Assembly: GCA_031259905.1 (NCBI GenBank)
Contig: JAIRKS010000150.1
Location: 1 to 9,876 of the forward strand
Origin: Odoribacteraceae bacterium
GTDB lineage: Bacteria > Bacteroidota > Bacteroidia > Bacteroidales > Marinifilaceae
DNA length: 9,876 nucleotides
Direction: 5' to 3'
A program made the position numbers and the translations under genes. Each line of letters begins with the position of its first letter. Positions within the stretch are counted from its first letter, which is position 1. This document shows, piece by piece, positions 1 through 6,667 of this stretch. The notes beneath the pieces are model-generated. The model was not told where the DNA came from, did not search any database, and was given only the letters and a program-made list of their open reading frames with translations.

Positions 1-40
1 AATAACGTCCGGCGTCTCGCGAAACGCGTATCAACGCGAA

Positions 41-195
41 AAATAGCGTTTACAGCATTGAAAACATCATGAATATCCAAAACAAGATGTTCCCGGTATC
101 GGAAACATCATATATATCCATAACAAGGTCTTTTCACTATTGGAAACAGCATACATATCCAAAACAAGATGTTTTCAACGTTGTAAACGCTATTT
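41..195. repeat. 155-bp element bounded by 28-bp inverted repeats
   Basis: Bases 41-68 and 168-195 are inverted copies of one another, matching at 26 of 28 positions; the two differences lie in the middle of the arm (positions 55 and 57 on the left). The outer 13 bases (AAATAGCGTTTAC at 41-53, GTAAACGCTATTT at 183-195) match perfectly. The ends enclose three direct 41-bp repeats, so the whole could fold as a long hairpin or behave as a small non-autonomous mobile or REP-like element. I see no target-site duplication (38-40 is GAA, 196-198 is CCG) and no protein gene inside. The repeat structure is directly visible; the mobile or regulatory role is inference. Confidence 0.75.
60..182. repeat. 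Three tandem 41-bp direct repeats with internal dyads
   Basis: Units are 60-100, 101-141 and 142-182, each opening with GGAAACA or GAAAACA and each containing ATCCAWAACAAG. Within each unit a 9-base left arm (for example GAAAACATC) can pair with a right arm (for example GATGTTTTC) across a 17-base gap, with 7-8 of 9 positions pairing, counting wobbles. A second dyad spans each unit junction at 49-64, 90-105, 131-146 and 172-187, exactly 41 bp apart. Its core changes sequence while keeping symmetry: CA/TG in the first and third copies, CCG/CGG in the second, CAAC/GTTG in the fourth. Unit divergence is moderate, so the array is not a very recent duplication. Confidence 0.75.
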
Positions 196-327
196 CCGGC
201 CGGGAACCGACGTTTTTGCCCCCGCGACGTGCATGTATATTCAACGAGAAACGCCCGCGACGTCGCGTCCCCCGGCGGGCGAGCGGGGGAAACGGACGCA
301 ACGGGCGCAACGGGCGGGCGGAGCGCT

Positions 328-344
328 TCCCGCGCGGGATTTTT
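328..344 (+). terminator. Short GC palindrome followed by T5
   Basis: TCCCGCGCGGGA (328-339) is a perfect palindrome followed directly by TTTTT (340-344), which resembles a small intrinsic terminator reading rightward. The stem is short (four pairs if a GCGC loop is allowed) and no plus-strand gene ends before it in the window. It could terminate transcription entering from the left, attenuate uvrA, or be chance in a CG-rich genome. Confidence 0.3.
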
Positions 345-370
345 CTGTTATCTTCGCGATCTACTTTATG
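341..370 (+). promoter_or_regulatory. Possible Bacteroidota-type promoter for uvrA
   Basis: TACTTTAT at 362-369 partly fits the Bacteroidota -7 consensus TAnnTTTG, and a T-rich block at 341-344 lies roughly where the -33 TTTG element would be, though slightly close. A start site near 376 would leave a leader of about 20 nt before the ATG at 398. The -33 match is poor, so this is a weak prediction from sequence alone. Confidence 0.25.
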
Positions 371-397
371 TTTCACGAAAAAAACACGACAGGACAC

Positions 398-3214
398 ATG
401 GAAAACGAGAGCATCGTCGTGCACGGCGCGCGCGAGCACAACCTGAAAAATATTCACGTGGAGATCCCGCGTAACCGGCTGACGGTAATCACCGGGGCAA
501 GCGGGAGCGGCAAATCGTCGCTGGCGTTCGACACGATTCACGCCGAGGGACAACGCAGGTATCTCGAGACGTTCTCGGCGTATGCCAGGAAGTTTATCGG
601 GGGAATGGAGCGTCCCGACGTGGACAGGATCACGGGATTAAGTCCCGTGATCTCGATCGAGCAAAAGACGACGAGTAATAACCCGCGATCGACCGTCGGG
701 ACGGTTACCGAGATCTATGATTTCTTCCGACTCCTCTACGCCAGGGCCGCGGAGGCGCGATCGAGCGAAACGGGACGGCCGATGGTACGCTACACCGACG
801 AGCAGGTGCTGGAGCTGTTGCGGGAAGATTTCCGCGGGAAAAAGATACTGCTGCTCGCGCCCGTCGTCAGGGGGCGGAAGGGACATTACAAGGAGCTGTT
901 CCAGGACGCCCGCGCGCGGGGATTCCTCTCGGCGAGGGTCGACGGCGAGATCATCGAGATGAGGCCGGGGACGAGCGTCGACCGGTACAAGAATCACTCG
1001 ATCGAAATCGTGATCGACAAGCTGGAGATCGGCCAAGAGGACGCCAAGCGCCTGAAAGCGTCGGTGGCAACGGCCATGAAACACGGGAAGGGGATCATGA
1101 TGGTCAAGGCGATCGACGGCGACAAGTCAAGATATTACAGCCGCCACCTGACGTGTCCCGACACCGGCATCTCGTACCGTGATCCCGCCCCGCACACGTT
1201 CTCGTTCAACTCGCCGCACGGCGCGTGCCCGAAATGCAAGGGCCTCGGGTACGTCCACGCGATGGACATGGAGAAGGTGATCCCCGACGATTCCCTCTCG
1301 ATATACCAGGGGGGAATCCTCCCGCTGGGGAAATACAAGAACACGCTGCTTTTTTACCAGGTAGAAAGCGTCCTGAAGAAGCACGGGGCGAGCATCAGGC
1401 AACCCGTGCGGGAATTGCCCGACGAGGCGCTGGCCGACGTCCTGCACGGTTACCCGGGGCCGCTGCGCGTGGAGGGGCCGGGAGGAGTGTTTTCTAACTA
1501 CCTGACCACGTACGAGGGAGTCCTCAAGTACATCGCGGAGCGAGAGGAGGACGAGGACGGTCGCGCGGGGAAACGTTTCGTCTCGACGCGGGTGTGCGAT
1601 AGCTGTCACGGGCAACGGTTAAACGAGGAGGCGTTGCATTTTTTCATTGACGGGAAAAATATCGCGTGGGCGGCGCGTGCCGAGCTGTCGGAACTCCTCG
1701 AGTGGACGCTCCACGTGGAGGAGGGAATGGACGAGAACCGTCGACGGGTCGCCGGCGTGATCCTGAAAGAAATCCGTTCGCGGTTGCAATTCATGCTGGA
1801 CGTCGGGCTGGAATACTTGTCGCTGGACAGGCCCGCGATGACGCTTTCCGGTGGCGAATCTCAACGCGTTCGCCTGGCAACGCAGGCGGGCGCGCGGCTG
1901 GTGAACGTGCTCTACATCCTCGACGAGCCAAGCATCGGGCTTCATCAACGGGACAATCACCGGCTGATCCGCTCGCTGCAGGAGTTGCGCGATAGCGGGA
2001 ACTCGGTGATCGTCGTGGAGCACGACCGGGAGATGATGGAGCGCGCGGATTACATCGTCGATCTCGGTCCAGGAGCCGGGAGAAAGGGAGGCGAGGTGGT
2101 GGCGAGCGGCACGCTCGATGAGATCTGCCGGGGGGACGGTTTGACGGCACGTTACCTGAAACGGGAACGGGAGATCCCCGTCCCGGCGACGCGCCGGCCG
2201 GGGAACGGGAAATGCCTCTCGTTGCGCGGTTGTTCGGGGAACAACCTCCGGGAGGTGGACGTTGACTTCCCGCTGGGGACGTTGACGGTGATCACGGGAG
2301 TGAGCGGCAGTGGCAAGTCGTCGCTCGTGAGCGGGACGCTTTACCCGCTGCTGAGTAATCATTTCTACCGCTCGTCGTTGACGCCTCTCCCCTGCCGCGG
2401 CATCGAGGGGACGGGAGAGGTGGACAAGGTAGTGATCGTGGACCAGGGGGCTATCGGCAAGTCGCCGCGCTCGAACCCGGCAACGTACACTGGCCTGTTG
2501 ACCGACATCCGTAAACTCTTCGAGGGGCTGCCGGAGTCGCGGGCGAGGGGATACAACGCCGGGCGCTTTTCCTTTAACACGGGCGGCGGGAGATGCGAGA
2601 CGTGCAAGGGGGCCGGGGTGCGCGTGATCGAGATGAACTTCCTCCCCGACGTGCATGTTCCCTGCGAGACGTGCGGCGGGAAACGATATAACAAGGAGAC
2701 GCTCGAGGTGCGTTACAAGGGAAAGTCTATTGGCGACGTGCTGAACATGACGGTGAACGCGGCGGCGGAATTCTTCGAGAAGCTCCCGTCGCCGCGGGGC
2801 CGCCTGAAAGTGTTGCAGGAGGTGGGGCTGGGGTATCTCCAGCTCGGTCAGCCTTGCACGACGCTGAGCGGGGGCGAATCGCAGCGCGTGAAACTGGCCA
2901 CCGAGCTGTCGAAACGGGATACCGGGCGGACGCTGTACATCCTCGACGAGCCGACGACGGGATTGCATTTCGAGGACGTGAACGTGTTACTGGGCGTGCT
3001 GCAGAAGCTCGTGGAGAAGGGAAACACGGTGATCGTTATCGAACACAACCTCGACGTGATCAAGGTGGCCGATCACGTGATCGACATGGGCCCGGGAGGG
3101 GGAAAAGAGGGGGGAGAAATCGTGGCGCGCGGCACGCCGGAAGAGGTGGCGAGGAACGAGGAATCGGTCACGGCGCCTTTCATCCGGGAAGAATTAAAGA
3201 TGTCTCACCATTAA
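398..3214 (+). CDS. uvrA: Excinuclease ABC subunit A (UvrA)
   Basis: This is the 938-residue damage-recognition ATPase of nucleotide excision repair. It dimerises and loads UvrB at bulky DNA lesions in the cytoplasm. The first ATPase half has Walker A GASGSGKSS at 33-41, the LSGGESQRV signature at 483-491 and the Walker B ILDEP around D509-E510. The second half has GVSGSGKSS at 634-642, a signature at 823-831 and Walker B around D850-E851. The zinc module in the second half has both CxxC pairs (CETCKGAG and CETCGGKR). The module in the first half keeps C253, C277 and C280, but the residue at E. coli position 256 is Thr; from memory this is usual in Bacteroidota. The ATG at 398 gives MENESIVVHGAREHNL, the normal UvrA N-terminus and length; the frame is open upstream to 140, but that part is repeat and GC-rich leader. 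It is probably cotranscribed with the transporter 11 nt downstream. Confidence 0.97.
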   Translation: MENESIVVHGAREHNLKNIHVEIPRNRLTVITGASGSGKSSLAFDTIHAEGQRRYLETFSAYARKFIGGMERPDVDRITGLSPVISIEQKTTSNNPRSTVGTVTEIYDFFRLLYARAAEARSSETGRPMVRYTDEQVLELLREDFRGKKILLLAPVVRGRKGHYKELFQDARARGFLSARVDGEIIEMRPGTSVDRYKNHSIEIVIDKLEIGQEDAKRLKASVATAMKHGKGIMMVKAIDGDKSRYYSRHLTCPDTGISYRDPAPHTFSFNSPHGACPKCKGLGYVHAMDMEKVIPDDSLSIYQGGILPLGKYKNTLLFYQVESVLKKHGASIRQPVRELPDEALADVLHGYPGPLRVEGPGGVFSNYLTTYEGVLKYIAEREEDEDGRAGKRFVSTRVCDSCHGQRLNEEALHFFIDGKNIAWAARAELSELLEWTLHVEEGMDENRRRVAGVILKEIRSRLQFMLDVGLEYLSLDRPAMTLSGGESQRVRLATQAGARLVNVLYILDEPSIGLHQRDNHRLIRSLQELRDSGNSVIVVEHDREMMERADYIVDLGPGAGRKGGEVVASGTLDEICRGDGLTARYLKREREIPVPATRRPGNGKCLSLRGCSGNNLREVDVDFPLGTLTVITGVSGSGKSSLVSGTLYPLLSNHFYRSSLTPLPCRGIEGTGEVDKVVIVDQGAIGKSPRSNPATYTGLLTDIRKLFEGLPESRARGYNAGRFSFNTGGGRCETCKGAGVRVIEMNFLPDVHVPCETCGGKRYNKETLEVRYKGKSIGDVLNMTVNAAAEFFEKLPSPRGRLKVLQEVGLGYLQLGQPCTTLSGGESQRVKLATELSKRDTGRTLYILDEPTTGLHFEDVNVLLGVLQKLVEKGNTVIVIEHNLDVIKVADHVIDMGPGGGKEGGEIVARGTPEEVARNEESVTAPFIREELKMSHH

Positions 3215-3219
3215 TACTA

Positions 3220-3231
3220 TTTCACGTGAAA
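3220..3231. promoter_or_regulatory. 12-bp palindrome covering the transporter start codon
   Basis: TTTCACGTGAAA is a perfect 12-bp palindrome in the short uvrA-transporter gap, and its right half contains the GTG used as start codon (3226-3228). It could be a binding site for a dimeric regulator or an element affecting initiation. A perfect 12-mer palindrome at such a place may also be chance. It has no loop, so an RNA hairpin at this spot would be unfavourable. Confidence 0.3.
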
Positions 3232-4641
3232 ACTTACAACAAGTTCCCGCGCGTGTTCTGGGTAGCGAACACGCTGGAGTTACTCGAACGATGGGCCTGG
3301 TACGGCTTCTTCATGCTATTCGCTAATTACCTGACCGGCTCGTCGGACGCCGGCGGGCTGGAGTTCACGCAATCGCAAAAGGGAATCCTGATGGGCGTCG
3401 GGACGGGCATTCTCTATTTCCTTCCGGTACTGACGGGGGCGATCGCCGACCGTTACGGGTACAAGCGCGTGCTGCTGCTGGCGTTTATCGTCTACGCGTC
3501 GGCGTTCCTGCTGCTGCCGCTGTTCTCGAGCTTCACGGCGGTGTTCCTGATGTACCTGTACCTGGCGGTAGGCGCCGCGCTCTTCAAGCCGGTGATCTCG
3601 GCCACGATCGCCAAAACGACGAACGAGGAAAACGCGTCGATCGGGTTCGGGATCTATTACATGATGGTGAACGTCGGCGCATTCTTCGGGCCGGTGGTGA
3701 CGCTGTTGTACAACGACGACTACCGCGTGGTGTTCTACATCTCGGCGGGGATGATCCTCCTGAACCTGGCGCTGCTGTGTTTCTATAAAGAGCCGGGGAG
3801 AAACGAACGCGTGCCGTCGCGATCGCTCGTCGCCACCTTCCGCGAGATCCTCGCGAGCATGTCGTGCATCTTCAAGGACACGCGTTTCATCCTTTTCCTG
3901 CTGATCGTGGCGGGATTCTGGACGATGTACAACCAGCTATTCTTCACGCTCCCGGTGTTCATCTCCCAGTGGGTGGACACGGGATCGCTGTACGAATTCT
4001 GCGCCCGTTATATCCCGTTCGTCAGCCGGCATTACAGCCCGGCGCCCGGCGTGATCGACGCTGAATTCGTCACGAATTTCGACGCGCTGTACATTATCCT
4101 GCTACAAGTCGTCGTCTCGACGGCGATCACGCGCCTGAAACCGCTCAAGTCGATGATCTCCGGCTTCCTCGTCTGCTCGATCGGCATGGCACTGACGCTC
4201 TCCTCGCAAAACGTGCTCTTCACGCTGGTCGCGATGCTCGTTTTCGCCACCGGCGAGATGGCCGGCTCGCCGAAAATCACGGAATACATCGGCGCCATCG
4301 CTCCAGCAGACAAAAAGGCGCTCTACATGGGCTACTCGTTTATCCCCGTCTTCCTCGGTAACGTCTTCGCCGGGCTGATCTCCGGCTCCGTTTACCAGAA
4401 CATGTCCGACAAGGTGACGATCACGCGCGAGTACGCCCGGCAACAAGGATTCAGCGTCGCCGACGGGCTGTCGCAAGGAGAATACTTCGACGAGGTGGCG
4501 CGGCAGGCGGGCATGAACGGGCAAGAATTGACGAACTTCCTGTGGGACGCTTACTCGCCCTCCTCGATCTGGATCGTCGTGCTGCTCGTCGGGCTGGCCG
4601 CGACGTTATTACTCTTTATCTACGATCGCTGCAAACGGTAA
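3226..4641 (+). CDS. POT/PTR2-type MFS transporter, probable proton-coupled peptide transporter
   Basis: This is a 471-residue polytopic inner-membrane protein of the major facilitator superfamily. Two POT-family signatures are visible. The first helix has ELLERWAWYG (residues 18-27), fitting ExxERFxYY with aromatic substitutions; the loop after helix 2 has GAIADRYGYKR (71-81). FGIYYMMVNVGAFFGP (141-156) matches the second POT signature. Family members import di- and tripeptides with protons, although some carry other solutes, so the substrate is inferred. Hydrophobic stretches run through most of the protein, with hydrophilic loops near 250-280 and, before the last helix, 390-445. The only credible start is GTG at 3226, giving VKTYNKFPRVFWVANT, the usual family N-terminus; no in-frame ATG lies nearby upstream. 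It follows uvrA by 11 nt, suggesting cotranscription. Confidence 0.85.
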   Translation: MKTYNKFPRVFWVANTLELLERWAWYGFFMLFANYLTGSSDAGGLEFTQSQKGILMGVGTGILYFLPVLTGAIADRYGYKRVLLLAFIVYASAFLLLPLFSSFTAVFLMYLYLAVGAALFKPVISATIAKTTNEENASIGFGIYYMMVNVGAFFGPVVTLLYNDDYRVVFYISAGMILLNLALLCFYKEPGRNERVPSRSLVATFREILASMSCIFKDTRFILFLLIVAGFWTMYNQLFFTLPVFISQWVDTGSLYEFCARYIPFVSRHYSPAPGVIDAEFVTNFDALYIILLQVVVSTAITRLKPLKSMISGFLVCSIGMALTLSSQNVLFTLVAMLVFATGEMAGSPKITEYIGAIAPADKKALYMGYSFIPVFLGNVFAGLISGSVYQNMSDKVTITREYARQQGFSVADGLSQGEYFDEVARQAGMNGQELTNFLWDAYSPSSIWIVVLLVGLAATLLLFIYDRCKR

Positions 4642-4657
4642 CGCGCGCAAATCTCTC

Positions 4658-4673
4658 TCCCCCGCGCGGGGGA
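4658..4673. terminator. GC-rich perfect palindrome between transporter and response regulator
   Basis: TCCCCCGCGCGGGGGA is a perfect 16-bp palindrome 16 nt after the transporter stop, able to form a stem of six or more G-C-rich pairs. No T-run follows on either strand (plus strand continues AACGACG), so it is not a canonical intrinsic terminator. Its position between two transcription units suggests a terminator-like or RNA-stabilising hairpin. A second GGG/CCC pair flanks an A6 run at 4688-4699. Confidence 0.35.
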
Positions 4674-4715
4674 AACGACGCTGCCGCGGGAAAAAACCCT
4701 TAAACGTGTAAAATC

Positions 4716-5393
4716 ATGAAGATACTGGTGATAGAAGACGACCCGACGTTGCGGGAGATCCTGCGACAGTCGCTCGAGAAAGAACGGTACGTGGTGGAAA
4801 CCGCGTCTTGTTACCAGGAAGCATTAGATAAAAGCGAGATTTACCAGTATGATTGTCTCTTGCTCGACATCATGCTGCCCGACGGGAACGGTCTCGACCT
4901 GCTCGCCCGGCTGAAAAACGACGGGTTACAAGAGAAAATCATCATCATCTCCGCGCGGGATTCGCTGGACGATAAAGTACTCGGCCTGAACACGGGCGCG
5001 GACGATTACCTGCCCAAACCTTTTCACCTGGCGGAGTTGAGCGCGCGTGTCCGTAGCGTGACGCGTCGCGGGCACGAGGGCGGGAAGAACATGATCGAGC
5101 GCGGCAATATCCGGGTGTACCCGGACAGTTACCGCGTGTCGGTGAACGACGCGGAGGTGGAACTGAATCGCAAGGAGTACGATATCTTGCATTATTTCAT
5201 GCTCCGCCCCAATCGCTTGCTCGGTAAATCACTCCTCGCGGAGGCCGTTTGGGGCGATCACGTCGACCAGGTGGACAACTTCGATTTCATATACACCCAG
5301 ATCAAGAACCTGCGCGGGAAGCTGCGACGGGCAGGTGCCACCCCGGAAATCAAGGCGGTGTACGGGCTGGGGTATAAATTCGTTTCGCCATGA
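4716..5393 (+). CDS. OmpR-family response regulator transcription factor
   Basis: This 225-residue cytoplasmic DNA-binding regulator pairs with the kinase encoded next. The receiver domain (about 1-117) has the acidic pair E7-D8-D9, phosphoacceptor D51 in LLLDIMLPDGNG, the switch Ser S79 and K101 in YLPKPF, so it should be fully phosphorylatable. The C-terminal winged helix (about 128-225) has the OmpR/PhoB layout: LNRKEYDILHYF, then an EAVWGD turn, VDNFDFIYTQIKNLRGKL and the wing YGLGYKFVSP. ATG at 4716 gives MKILVIEDD, the standard N-terminus. The stop overlaps the kinase start by 4 nt (ATGA), indicating translational coupling. Targets are unknown; the nearby transporter or autoregulation are guesses from position only. 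Confidence 0.93.
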   Translation: MKILVIEDDPTLREILRQSLEKERYVVETASCYQEALDKSEIYQYDCLLLDIMLPDGNGLDLLARLKNDGLQEKIIIISARDSLDDKVLGLNTGADDYLPKPFHLAELSARVRSVTRRGHEGGKNMIERGNIRVYPDSYRVSVNDAEVELNRKEYDILHYFMLRPNRLLGKSLLAEAVWGDHVDQVDNFDFIYTQIKNLRGKLRRAGATPEIKAVYGLGYKFVSP

Positions 5394-6667
5394 AGTTAAG
5401 TTACCGGATACTGTCGCGTTTATCGCCGTGCCTTCTTCTCGTCACGGGGATATGGTGCATCGTGTTTTACACCGTGATCATCGAGGAGATCCACGACGAA
5501 ACGGACGATTACCTGGAGGAGTACGCCCGCCGCGTGATCACGCTGAAACGCGCGGGGCACGACTTTTCTTCCCACGCCGGTCCCGGGAATAATGGCTATT
5601 CCGCGCGGGAGGTGACGAGAGAATATGCGCTCTCCCGGCCGCGCGTGCTCTTCCTCGACGAGATGATGTACATCGACGAGAAGCTGGAGGAAGAACCGGC
5701 ACGCGTGCTCAAGACGATCTTCATGGACGCGGACGGGCGCTATCACGAGATCGTCGTCCGCGTCCCGACGATCGACAAGGAGGAATTGCAGGAGTCCATG
5801 ATTTTTTCCGTGCTTATTCTCTACTTTTCCCTGCTGGTGGCGTCGTTGCTGGTCAATTTTATTGTCTTCCACCACGAGACGCGGCCCCTTCACGCCCTGC
5901 TGAAGTGGTTCAGGTCGTATACCATCGGGCAACGGGACGCGCTGCCCGCGACACGCGCGGTAGCCTCCGAGTTCAAGGAGTTATATCGCGCCGTCGAGTC
6001 ATCGACGAGAAAGAACGAGGAGATCTTCGAGCAACAGAAGCAATTTATCAGTAACGTCGCCCACGAGTTGCAAACGCCGCTGGCCATTTGCAAGAACCAG
6101 CTGGAGCTTCTGGCCGAACAAGAGTCCGCGAGCGAGAAGCAACTCGCCGGGATCATGACCGTGCAGGAAACGCTCGATCGGCTCGTCCGCCTGAACAGGA
6201 GCTTGCTCTTCCTGTCGAGGATCGAAAACGGGCAGTTCATCGAGATGAAGGAAATCTGCCTAAATGACCTGGTCAAGAAGATCGCTCCCGCTTTCGGGGA
6301 GGCCTACGCGTACAGGAACATCACCTTCCGGGTGGAGGAAAGTGACGATTTCCGGGTCGTCATGGACGAGATGCTGGCGACATCGCTGGTGACGAACTTG
6401 CTCAAGAACGCTTACCTGCACAATCGCGAGAACGGTAGCGCACGCGTCGAGATCCGGCAGGACGCGCTGCTGTTCGCCAATACCGGCAGCCCCGTGGCGC
6501 TGGACAGCGAGCGCGTCTTCAAACGCTTCTACCGGTCGGGCGCGGGCGAACATTCCACCGGGCTGGGGTTAGCCATCGCGCGCTCCATCTGCCGGGGCTA
6601 TCGCCTGGAACTTGTTTACGCCTTCGAGGAGGGGGAGCACCGCTTCCAGGTGGCGAGACGGTTATAA
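5390..6667 (+). CDS. Membrane sensor histidine kinase
   Basis: This 425-residue inner-membrane kinase is the partner of the upstream response regulator. TM1 is about 9-31 and TM2 about 138-160, leaving a periplasmic sensor region of roughly 105 residues with no fold I recognise. A HAMP-like linker (about 161-210) leads to the H-box QFISNVAHELQTPL with H225 as phosphorylation site. The N-box is NLLKNAYLHN (336-345). The G1 position reads ANTGSP (363-368), with Asn where the classical motif has Asp, a form I associate with Bacteroidota kinases. VFKRFYRSG follows as the F-box region and the G2 box is STGLGLAIARS (389-399). Length and domain order are complete. Its stop lies in a TTATAA shared with the convergent HhH gene. 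The signal sensed is unknown. Confidence 0.93.
   Translation: MKLSYRILSRLSPCLLLVTGIWCIVFYTVIIEEIHDETDDYLEEYARRVITLKRAGHDFSSHAGPGNNGYSAREVTREYALSRPRVLFLDEMMYIDEKLEEEPARVLKTIFMDADGRYHEIVVRVPTIDKEELQESMIFSVLILYFSLLVASLLVNFIVFHHETRPLHALLKWFRSYTIGQRDALPATRAVASEFKELYRAVESSTRKNEEIFEQQKQFISNVAHELQTPLAICKNQLELLAEQESASEKQLAGIMTVQETLDRLVRLNRSLLFLSRIENGQFIEMKEICLNDLVKKIAPAFGEAYAYRNITFRVEESDDFRVVMDEMLATSLVTNLLKNAYLHNRENGSARVEIRQDALLFANTGSPVALDSERVFKRFYRSGAGEHSTGLGLAIARSICRGYRLELVYAFEEGEHRFQVARRL

Larger units (their letters stand above)
196..397. other. GC-rich gene-free leader upstream of uvrA
   Basis: I find no supported gene between the left repeat element and uvrA; frames open here are extensions or shadows. 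The stretch contains a direct repeat CCCGCGACGT at 221-230 and 254-263, a perfect 12-bp palindrome CGCGACGTCGCG at 256-267, three degenerate 9-bp tandem units (ACGGACGCA, ACGGGCGCA, ACGGGCGGG) at 292-318, and a palindrome followed by a T-run at 328-344. Composition becomes A-rich just before the uvrA start, as is common ahead of Bacteroidota genes. It is probably the uvrA promoter and leader region. Confidence 0.5.

Noticed and set aside
363..368. Loss of function in the kinase from Asn in the G1 box (residues 363-368 of the kinase)
   Set aside because: The H, N, F and G2 boxes are intact and the ANTG form is, to my knowledge, usual in Bacteroidota kinases. Coordinates here are protein residues.
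140..397. N-terminal extension of uvrA
   Set aside because: The frame is open, but the added 86 residues come from the repeat element and GC-rich leader. The ATG at 398 gives the standard UvrA N-terminus and length.
1619..2968. Long minus-strand open frame (449 residues) within uvrA
   Set aside because: It is antisense to the well-supported uvrA gene, rich in Arg, His and Pro as expected from GC-rich shadow frames, and shows no domain.
2854..3225. Upstream extension of the transporter into uvrA
   Set aside because: The extension is read out of frame through the end of uvrA and resembles no protein; family similarity begins at the GTG at 3226.
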